Assembly (NCBI GenBank): GCA_016946835.1
Contig: JACVTC010000250.1
Location: 1-64,000 of the forward strand
DNA: 64,000 nucleotides
Source: Neocallimastix lanati (nom. inval.)
Taxonomy: Eukaryota > Neocallimastigomycota > Neocallimastigomycetes > Neocallimastigales > Neocallimastigaceae
Reading direction: 5' to 3'
This document shows positions 24,820 to 64,000 of this stretch, piece after piece; the stretch's first letter is position 1; each line of letters begins with the position of its first letter. The position numbers and the translations under genes are program-made. The notes below the pieces were generated by a model that made no database searches, had not been told where the DNA came from, and saw nothing but the letters and a program-made list of their open reading frames with translations.

Positions 24820-26213
24820 AAAAAAAAAAAAAAAAAAAAATTAAAAAATAAAAGTCAGGTTTTATTATAAAGTCTTGAGTATAATGTGAATGGTAATAAT
24901 TTTATATCTTTTTGGAGTAAATAATTTTGATAATAATTAGTAGTTTAGTGAATGATTTAATAACTTGATTTAGCACTTTTTTCGGTAGCTTATTTAATTT
25001 GAATATAATAAAGTATTTAACAACAAAAATTAAACAGATGAAAAATAACGACACAAAATTATTAAAGAATTAAATAAATTACTTTCAAGATTTAAAGTGA
25101 ATCAATCTCTTGCAATGGGGTACATGAAATATATAGTTGAAATACAATTGAATATAATGGATTCTTACATGATAATAATAATACCACATGATAATAGAAA
25201 TACAATGAAAATGTATTACTTATTCTTTGGTGTAACTTATTTAACAACGTTTTAAAGATGCACCATTATATTTCGTAGTAAAAGACCACAAAACAAAAGC
25301 AAAACAAAAAAAAAAAATAAAAAAAAATAAAAAAAAATAAAAAAAAAAAATAATAATAATAAAATTTTATCAATAACATTATCATTGCGAATAATGTTAT
25401 TAATTAATACAAAATATCACTTTACTACTTTTCCGTTCCAGTACTGTGGATCCACTTTATAAGAGTAAAGTTGATTCCTCTTGCAGGCAATTTATTATAC
25501 ATAAATCGAGTACATCCTTGCTAGGAATAAAAAATTGAAATAAAAATAATAATTAATATATAACAATATACACACAATAATTCTTTTAATATTTCTTCTT
25601 TTTTTTTAATTTTTTATTTAATTTACTTTATTTTTTTATACATTTTTACTAAATTTTAGTTAATTAAATATTATTTATTTATTTTTTTTAATATTTTTAT
25701 TACTATATTTTATTTTTAACTTTTTATTATTTCTTTGTTTATTAGAAAATTATTATTTTTTTTTTTTCATTAATATATTTTATCAATTATTTTTTTTAAA
25801 AAAAATAATGTTTAATAATATATAATAATTATTTATTTTTTTTTTTAATTTTGTTAATTACTTTTTTTTTTAATTTTTATTATATATGTTTATTAATTTA
25901 AATATTATTTATTTATTTATTTCTTTAATATTTTTATAACTATATTTTATTTTTAACTTTTTATTATTTCTTTATTTTTAATTATTGGAAAAATATTACT
26001 ATTTTTTATTCATTATCATATTTTAAGAATTATATGCTATTTTTTAAATATATATATATATCTGATAATATATAAAAATTATTTAATATTGTTTTAATTT
26101 CTTTAATTATTTTTTTTTTTTTAATTATTTATTTTTATTATTTTTTAAATTTTATATATATATATATATTTTTTTTGTTTGGTTTTTTATTTTTATATTT
26201 TATATATATATAC
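24820..26213. other. Intergenic DNA downstream of the NRPS
   Basis: A/T-rich spacer between the LINE copy and the 3' end of the synthetase, with A-runs at 24820-24840 and 25300-25350. A short more complex piece at about 25430-25530 translates on the minus strand as IPSKDVLDLCIINCLQEES and then stops; it is too short to assign. No polyadenylation element or terminator can be singled out in this composition. Confidence 0.5.
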
Positions 26214-55898
<29,685 letters not shown>

Positions 55899-55919
55899 TT
55901 TTTAAACTTTTAAATATTA

Positions 55920-56261
<342 letters not shown>

Positions 56262-56262
<1 letters not shown>

Positions 56263-56517
56263 TTTATTAAATTAGAATTTTATTATATTACTATTTTATT
56301 TATATTATTTTTATTATATTATTATTATATTATTATTATTATTATTATATTATTATTATAATAATTATTATATTTTTTTTTATTATAATAAATATATTAT
56401 TATTATTATTATTATTGAAATTTTAATAAAAATATCAATAATCATAATATAGAGTGATTAAATGTATGAAGAATTTTTACTTATTTATAATATTTTTTTG
56501 ACATTATTTATCTAGAT

Positions 56518-56565
<48 letters not shown>

Positions 56566-59444
56566 ATATCCATTTAGTAACATTATTATTAAGATATATT
56601 CATAAAGTAATGAACTTGGTTTCAAATACTATATCTTTTTTAGTTATATTGATTTTCTCATTCATGATTTTTTGTACTTATTACAAATACATATCCTATA
56701 TTATTATTAAATTTATATATATTTAAATGTTATTCATTATATATTATTCAATTAATAATATAATATACAATAATATATAGTATTTATTTTTTCTATAGAA
56801 TTATTGAATTTATGATAATAAACTGTGATATATATTAATTAGATATATTTTTATTAATTTTTTTATTAATTGATTTTTTCATTTTCAATAATGATATATG
56901 CTATTACGTCATATGGAAATCTTTTTATTTACGAAATTATGGTATATAACTCAAAGTTACGAGGAAGTATTGCTTTGATTTATTTATTAAATTTATTAAC
57001 GCATTGCTTATTTATTTATTTATTTTTATTATTATGATTACATAGTTTTATTCAATTAAAATAATTATACTTGACTACACATTTAAAACTATCAAACAAC
57101 TTTCTCACACACACTTCTCTTAATTCAGAGAAATGTTTTAATTTTATGTTATTTAGTTATAATTAACTATTTAATTAGCGATTTAATAACTATATAAAAA
57201 TAAAAGGAATATAATTAAAACATGAATGTGTATTATAAAAATTTATTATTAATTATAAATGATAATTAATATTTCGAATTAAATTCACCTATTACGAATA
57301 TTATAAAATCGTTACATCATTAATTTATTTTTGAATAATAAAAAAGATTTTATATTAATTAAGGTTTTCATATTTCATTTTATATCAATTAGATGAAGTA
57401 CAAAATAAAATAGTACTACTGATATATTGTTAATTTTAAATATAATTAATATTTTCAATTCAGGCTGTATATTAAGAATATTACAAAATCGTTAAATTAA
57501 TTTATGTTTGAATAATAAAAACTAATTTATATTAATTAAGGTTTGCTTATTTCACTTTAGGTGGAGTATAGAATAAAGTAATAATTATATTTACATTTTT
57601 CTATTTTCCAAACATGAAACCAAATCTTGATGTTTTCATTAAAATATCTGCTCTTTTATGACAATTTATAACCAATAAATTATATATATTTATTACATCA
57701 TTACTACTAAAATATACTTCTTAATAATTAATTTTAATTATAATTAATAATAAATATCGGTTAAATATTTATTATGACTGCTTTCAACGAAATGAAATTA
57801 TATATTCATATTTAATATGAAATAGATATATATATTGATATTATTACTAATATATATTTTAATTTATATTTATTTCCCTCATAGTATAATAACAAAATAA
57901 TTATTAAAATATTAATGATTATATCTATAAAAAAGTAATTGTATTTTAAAAAAAAAAAATGTTAATAACAAATCCTAAGAAATGTCATATAATCCTCTTT
58001 TGGAAAAGATTGATATTAAGATATTATCAATATATTTTAATTATATATATTAAAAATTAATTTTATATAGAATAACAGAATAATAACATTTTAAATAAAT
58101 TAAGTTATAATATTAATAATTAAAAATATTCATTACTTTTTCATTAACATTTAATTTTTCTTTTTTTTTTAATTTATTTTTGTTCTAGATTTTTTTATAA
58201 ACTTTTCGCCAATTCTATTAATTATACAATAAAAGTATAGCAATATTATGAATAAAATAAAATAATATGTATGATATAGTTGTTATATCATCCATAACAT
58301 TTCTTTACTTTTTTTATTCTAAATAATTATCACTTTATGCAATACTGTGAATGAATTAAAGATAAAAATGATACTTTATTATTAATTATCAAAATTATTA
58401 TTATAGTATTATTTATAGTTTATTTAATAAATTATTTTAAACTTTAATCTTTTATTTTCAAGAACATATGGTATGCGTTTAAAATGGTGGAGAAAACAGT
58501 TAAGGAAAATAGAATAAGAGAAGATATAATGAAAAGGATAGTAAAAAAAAATTTTAAGCATTTCAGATGACCATAGCTATGAAGTAATTTTTTTTAATTA
58601 TTAAATAATTATTATTTGATTAGAAAAAAAATTTCATTGATAGTAATTAGGTCAGAAAATTTTTGTATTTATAGAAATGATAAATTATAAATACATAATA
58701 ACAAATTGAAAAAAAAAAAAAATGCTATTGTATGTGGATATATCAAATTTATTATTATTTTAAATTTTATAATTTATATAATTGAAAATCTAAATAATTT
58801 AATAATCTAAAATTATTTTTTTTTTTATTTTTTTTTTTTTTTTTTTAATGTTCGAAATAGTTTAATTAAAAAAAAAAATAAATAATAAAATCATGAATTT
58901 GAAATTTTTTTATTTTTAATGACTAAATAGTTAAATAAAAAATTAATTAATTTTTTAATAAAGTTATTATTTCTATTTCGTTTTATTATTATTTAATGTT
59001 TCTATATAATATGTAATTATTTAATTTAAATAATATATTTATATATTTATTTAAAAAATTTTTTTAACAATAGGCTAAAAAAAATTTTTTAATTTAATTA
59101 TTATAATTTATGGTTTCATTATGCCAAAAAGGTTATTGATGATCAGAAATTTTCCAAAAATTACCTTTCCCTTGAAAATATTAAATATCTTTTAATTAAA
59201 ATTTTATTAATTACTATTTTAAACTAAATTATTTTTTCCATTCTTGATTATTCCTTTTTAATTAAATACAAAAAATTTTTAGGTTAATATAACATTTTAA
59301 ATTTTTTATTGAATTATTTATTTAAAGAAAAATTATTTGTAATTTATTTTATTTAATAATTCTATATATAAAACTTAAATAAAAGATATATATATATATA
59401 TTTTATTATTATTATTTTTAATATGTTATAATTTTTTTAAAAAA
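56262..59444. other. Divergent intergenic region between NRPS and decarboxylase
   Basis: AT-rich spacer between two divergently transcribed genes. It holds an A run of about 41 bases at 56524-56564 and one arm of a diverged direct repeat (about 56570-57600). Short more complex patches near 58465-58590 and 59110-59190 could be gene remnants, but their frames are too short to call. No core promoter can be distinguished. Confidence 0.5.
56570..57600. repeat. Diverged direct repeat, copy 1 (upstream of the decarboxylase)
   Basis: Shares an ordered series of segments with about 62930-63650. These include a TTAGTTATATTGATTTTC-type segment, ATTCATGAT, CCATATTATATATTA-type runs, TGATATATATTAATTA, TTACGTCATAYGGAAAT, and GTACAAAATAAAATA with TGATATATT after it. 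Spacing and order are conserved although the sequence has diverged. Confidence 0.6.
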
Positions 59445-61923
59445 ATGGTTAAAGAAAACAATATCGAAAAAGAAAATAGTATAGTATAATTATTATATAT
59501 TATAATTGTTAATATGAAAAATAGATAAAAACATTAATTTAAAAATTATACAATATTTTTATATTCTTATTATAATAGTATTAAAGTTCTTTAATAATTT
59601 TGGTATTCAAGAAAATAAAATACAAGGATATATTGATTATATTATAAAAGGTAATAATAAATAATGGATTATAAACTTTTTTTTTCTAAAAATATATATT
59701 TCATAAACTAATTAACTTGTAAAAATTTATCTCATATATATAGAATTTTATAAGCCATCCTATTCAGTACATGCGTCATATAACTATTCTAATGAGGATT
59801 TAGAAACAATATTTGGTGATTCAACCATTCCTTATGGCCTAGATTGTAGTGTAGATAATATGAAAAGATATTTTTCTGAATTAAAGGAAAAAGTCATTGA
59901 CAAAGCAACAAGAGTATCGTCACCAAATATGATCGGACATATGGTAAATTTATAGTAACAAAAATTAATAGAAAAAAGAAACTATTTTAAAAACTATATG
60001 CGATAAATAATTAAATTTTTTTTATTATTATTACATTAATATTTGTAACAGACTTCTGCTTTACCATTTTTTCATAGACCATTATCAAAATTAATTACCT
60101 CCCTAAATCAAAATGTGGTAAAAATTGAAACTTCATCAACAATGACTTTTTTAGAAAAAGAAATTTTAATGAAATTACATAATTTATTTTTTAAAGGAAA
60201 AAAAGAAATTTATAAAAATTGTATGATTAATAATAATGAAACATTAGGTAAAACTTTTTTTTTTTTTTTATTAAAAAAAATTATTTAAACAAATAAATTA
60301 TTAAAAATATACATATATATGTATATATATATTTAACCATTTAGGTTGTATAACATCTGGAGGAACCATAGCAAATCTTACTGCGATATGGGTAGCTCGA
60401 AATAATGCTTTTCCTAAAACGGAGGATTTTGAAGGTATTGAAAAAGAAGGGGTTATTTCAGCATTAAAATATTATGGATATAACGGTATGGCAATAGTCG
60501 GTTCTGAATTAATGCATTATTCGTTTAGAAAAGCCGCCGATATACTAGGTTTAGGATTAAATAATATTTATTCTATACCAACGGACTCAAATTATAAAAT
60601 ACGGTAAGTAATATATTAATCTATTTAATAATATTTAAAAATAAAATACATTTACAATTTAAAAAACTTGTCAAGGTTTAATTTGGATTATTTAATTATA
60701 AATATAATTTTACTAATTTTTTTATTTATTTAATTAAGAACCGACTTATTAATTGAAAAACTTGAAGAACTTAAGAAAAAAAGAATTAAAGTAATTACTC
60801 TTATTGGTATAGCTTGTACAACAGAAGTGTACTCTTATCATTTTTATTAATAATAAATTAAATTATCTGTTATTATTGTATTTATATTAAAACAATTGTA
60901 ATATATTTTATATATATTTTATTTTTAATTATCATAATTACTAGAGGTTCTATCGATGATTTAGAAGTTTTAGCAGAAATAGCCAAAAAATATAATACTT
61001 TTTTCCACGTTGATGGAGCATGGGGAGGTTCATTTATCATCTCAGATAAATATAATTACTTATTAAAAGGAATTGAAAAAGCTGATTCAATTACTATTGA
61101 TGGTATACATATTATAATTTAACGAAAAAATTGCATTTTAATTAAAGATAATAAGCTTAAAAAAAATTTTGAAAATTTAATATTATTAGGTCATAAATTG
61201 TTATATACACCAATAGGTTGTGGTATTGTGCTATTTAAATCACCCTATATAGCATCAAAAACAATTAAAAAGGTAGCTTCTTATATTATAAGAGAAAACT
61301 CTGTGGATCATGGTAAAACAACTTTGGAGGGATCAAGACCAGCAAATGTACTCTACGTACATGCTTCGTTATCATTACTTGGTAAGCATGGTCTTAGTAC
61401 GCTACTAGATATTGCTATTAATAATACAAAATATATGGCTAATATAGTAAGAACAAATTCAAATTTCGAACTAATTAGTACTCCTATCACAAATATATTT
61501 CTTTATCGGTATATACCAACATGGTTACGAAGAAAAAAGGATTTTAATAGTCAAATTACTAAGAATTCCGATTCAATAGTAATTGGACCTAATAGGAATG
61601 AAAATATCGAACTTTATAATATATCAAATGAAAACTATTCAAAATCTGAAAATCCATACTATTCAATTGAAGAAAATAAAATTATTAGTTATTTTACTAG
61701 TGAGTTACAATCTAAGCAAAAAGAATATGGTATGGGTTTTGTTTCAAAAACGACCATTAAAAGTACAAAATATTTGGATTGCATAGATGGTATTTCTGTA
61801 TTTCGTGTTGTTATTGCAAATCCTTTAGTAACTAAAGAACATATTAAATTTGTAATTGATGAGCAAATTAAATTAGGATTAGAGTTAGAAAAAGAAAAAA
61901 AAAAAAAAAAGAAAGTTTTTTAA
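59445..61923 (+). CDS. panP-like: PLP-dependent decarboxylase, PanP-type (aspartate 1-decarboxylase-like), 8 exons
   Basis: Splicing seven GT-AG introns gives a 580-residue protein. Exons: 59445-59478, 59579-59650, 59744-59943, 60052-60247, 60345-60603, 60739-60828, 60945-61102, 61190-61923. Phases agree at every junction. It is a group II PLP decarboxylase: SPNMIGHMTSALP, VVKIETSS, CITSGGTIANLTAIWVARN, HYSFRKAADILG, HVDGAWGG (Asp307 to the PLP ring) and DGHKLLYTPIGCG (Lys339 as the Schiff-base lysine). EGSRPANVLYVHASL and FLYRYIPTWLR follow. The order and wording of motifs fit bacterial PanP, which makes beta-alanine from aspartate for pantothenate; glutamate decarboxylase activity is an alternative. 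Exon 1 and the first introns are the least certain. There is no targeting signal, so it is probably cytosolic. Transfer from bacteria followed by intron gain is inferred. Confidence 0.85.
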
Positions 61924-62929
61924 ATTAATTATATAATATATAATATATATAATTTTGTTATTAAAATAATAGTTATTATAATAATACTAATAATTATTAA
62001 ATAATAACACCATCTAACATATAATATATTAATTATAAATAAAATAATAGTTAAATGATACTTTTTCTATTTAACGTTATTATTAAATAAATTTAATATT
62101 ACTTAAATTATATAAAGTCACTCATAATAGAGTAATTGTACTCTGTTTCATTGTTTTATCATTTAAAAGTTGTTATTTTTTTTATTCAATTTAATAATAT
62201 TATTTATTAAATCTATTTTATCTAATATTTAATAATTATATAAATGATAAATTATAAATTAATTAAAATATTCTTATACATAATAATTAATAATCATTTA
62301 TTACAATTTTTTTTAAAAAAAGTATATATATGATATTACAGGGTTCTATTACTACTATTAGAATCAATGAGTACTCGTTAATTTACTATAATTTATTTTA
62401 CTTCTTATCTTATATTTTTATATCTTACAATCTTCTTATATTTCTTTTAATATTACTTTGCTACTATTTGATATTTTCATATATTCTGAGATAAAGATTT
62501 AACTATCAGTTGTTTCCTATTCTTTTATTCTATTTAATTACTATAAAGTTTATACATAAAAGATAAAATTAATTTTATCATTTATATATAATTAATTTTA
62601 TCATTTATATATAATTAATTTTACATAAATATAAAAAATAATTTTTATTTTCACTCCAAGTAATAACAATAATTATTTTATTATTTTATCTAATATAATA
62701 TTAAATTAAGTTTTTTTTGAATTTAAATTTCGATCATATATTTATCATATTCATTATAGATTTAGATTAATTAAAATATATTTCAAGAACACTATATATT
62801 ATTAATATATTAACAATTAATAGATTATATATTATAACTATTTAAATTTATATTATATATATAATGTAATATACTGTCGCATATATTAACTTATTAAATT
62901 AATTAAATCTTAATATTTAATTTTTTATA
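61924..62929. other. AT-rich spacer downstream of the decarboxylase
   Basis: No gene or RNA visible. A short tandem of the TTAATTTTATCATTTATATA type lies near 62570-62630. Otherwise it is A/T-rich spacer. Confidence 0.5.
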
Positions 62930-63089
62930 AGATAGATATTCAGAAATTAATAAAGTATTTCTTTTTATAGTTATATCAATTTTTCCATTCATGATATAAT
63001 TATTTTTTATACTTTATTATAAATCCATATTATATATTACTATTAAAGTTATATATATTTAAAATTAATTTATAATATATTAATTCTAT

Positions 63090-63318
63090 GATTATGTTGA
63101 ATCTAAATATGATATTCAAGAACTAGAACAAGCTACTACTACGATAGTATCAGTAGATACATGTTTAGATATGAAAATGAAAAGTGGAATTAACGATAAA
63201 ATTCTGGTTATGCCTTAATTAGTATTAATCCAGGAGATACCTACATAAATAGATTCAGTTTATCTAACAATAGAACTACTATTGATAGAAAGGTCAGAAA
63301 TAGTTACAATTAACACAT
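63090..63318 (+). pseudogene. Coding-like fragment, unknown
   Basis: A frame reading ESKYDIQELEQATTTIVSVD and continuing to MKMKSGIND gives way, with a one-base frame change near 63200, to GYALISINPGDTYINRFSL, ending at TAA before 63318. The composition is protein-like and the surroundings are not. No start, no family recognised. It may be an exon remnant of a gene lost by decay. Confidence 0.35.
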
Positions 63319-63340
63319 TATTAAAATAATATATAATAAA

Positions 63341-63440
63341 ATATAATAATATATAATAATATATAATAATATATAATAATATATAATAATATATAATAAT
63401 ATATAATAATATATAATAATATATAATAATATATAATAAT
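63341..63440. repeat. 10-bp microsatellite (ATATAATAAT)n
   Basis: About ten uninterrupted head-to-tail copies of a 10-bp A/T unit inside direct-repeat copy 2. Confidence 0.95.
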
Positions 63441-63650
63441 TTTTATATGCAATTATAGAATTCATATGATCTATACTATGATATATATTAATTATATTCC
63501 TATTAATTTTTTTTTTATTATTTTTTTTATTTACTGTTATTATTTACGTCATACGGAAATTTTTTCATTTATGGAATTAAATGTAGTACAAAATAAAATA
63601 ATCCTAATGATATATTAATTTGAGTTTCTGTATTTTATTTATTTTATAAA

Positions 63651-64000
63651 TAACGGACAAAATCTATCCTCTTTAACTTGAGAAATCTCAAGTTAATTAT
63701 TAATAATGTAAAATATATAATTCTTGATAAAAATCTCAATATTCGTTTATTCACTGACTTTAATTATTTGAAGCAAAAAATTTTATTTTTTTAAGAATAC
63801 TTAATTTAATGATATTTATATAAACAATAAACATTTGATGGATCATACATATTTCAATACATTAAATACATTTCTTAATATTAACTATATAAATATGGCT
63901 TATAAAAATAAAAAATTTTTGAACTATATTAATAAACTACATAAACTATATATACTATATATATTAATATAATATATCTAATTTATTTATAATAAATTAT
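63651..64000. other. AT-rich window end
   Basis: A/T-rich DNA to the window end. I see no feature in it beyond a short GAGAAATCTC palindrome-like stretch near 63680-63692. Confidence 0.4.

Larger units (their letters stand above)
62930..63650. repeat. Diverged direct repeat, copy 2 (downstream of the decarboxylase)
   Basis: This is the counterpart of 56570-57600 in the same orientation, about 6.3 kb away, so the decarboxylase gene lies between two related copies. This copy additionally contains the coding-like stretch at 63090-63318 and the 10-bp microsatellite, both absent from copy 1. Confidence 0.6.

Noticed and set aside
61583-61786. 67-codon plus-strand ORF
   Set aside because: Out-of-frame reading of the last exon of the decarboxylase.

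Overview
The window is extremely AT-rich eukaryotic DNA: long A/T homopolymers, (ATT)n microsatellites, poly-Asn tracts in proteins, short AT-rich GT-AG introns and wide intergenic deserts. It also carries genes of bacterial type (a giant NRPS and a PanP-like decarboxylase), an Asn-rich ankyrin-type protein and a CBM18 chitin-binding remnant. Together these point to an anaerobic gut fungus (Neocallimastigomycota). That placement is inferred from gene content and composition, not from a marker gene.

Layout. 1-8.2 kb: AT-rich DNA holding a decayed non-LTR retrotransposon (LINE, + strand, about 1170-4560), a small ORF remnant and a block of degenerate ~150-230 bp tandem repeats. 8.26-14.3 kb: one uninterrupted 2015-codon gene. 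Its product has ankyrin-like flanks, a poly-Asn stretch and about 35 copies of a ~10-residue repeat centred on I-I/K-D-L, which resembles a SUMO-interacting motif. 14.3-21.3 kb: repeats and decayed genes, including a 40-bp minisatellite, a 25-bp-arm inverted repeat, a CBM18 fragment, two fragments sharing an R-E-S-L-M-N-x-T motif on opposite strands, and a 1.4-kb satellite of 84- and 108-bp units. 21.3-24.8 kb: a second decayed copy of the same LINE family, minus strand. 26.2-55.9 kb: a giant intronless non-ribosomal peptide synthetase on the minus strand. 59.4-61.9 kb: an eight-exon PLP-dependent decarboxylase of the PanP (aspartate 1-decarboxylase) type, on the + strand. It is flanked by two diverged direct repeats.

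The NRPS reads A-T-(C-A-T)x8-C: nine adenylation, nine carrier and nine condensation domains, with no thioesterase. The architecture predicts a nine-residue product released by the terminal C domain, as in fungal cyclising synthetases. Two compensating frameshifts about 130 bp apart split it into two ORFs that lie in the same frame over 9895 codons. They sit exactly where a near-identical 3183-bp tandem module copy begins. Across the gene, C domains and the N-terminal parts of A domains are nearly identical between modules, while the substrate-binding cores differ. Breakpoints recur near the A3 motif and the carrier-domain end. This looks like natural recombination that swaps substrate-binding cores. 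The first A domain lacks the usual Asp that holds the substrate alpha-amino group, so the starter unit may not be an ordinary alpha-amino acid. The PanP-like enzyme next door would make beta-alanine, either for pantetheine/CoA supply to the carrier domains or conceivably as a building block. That link is inference.
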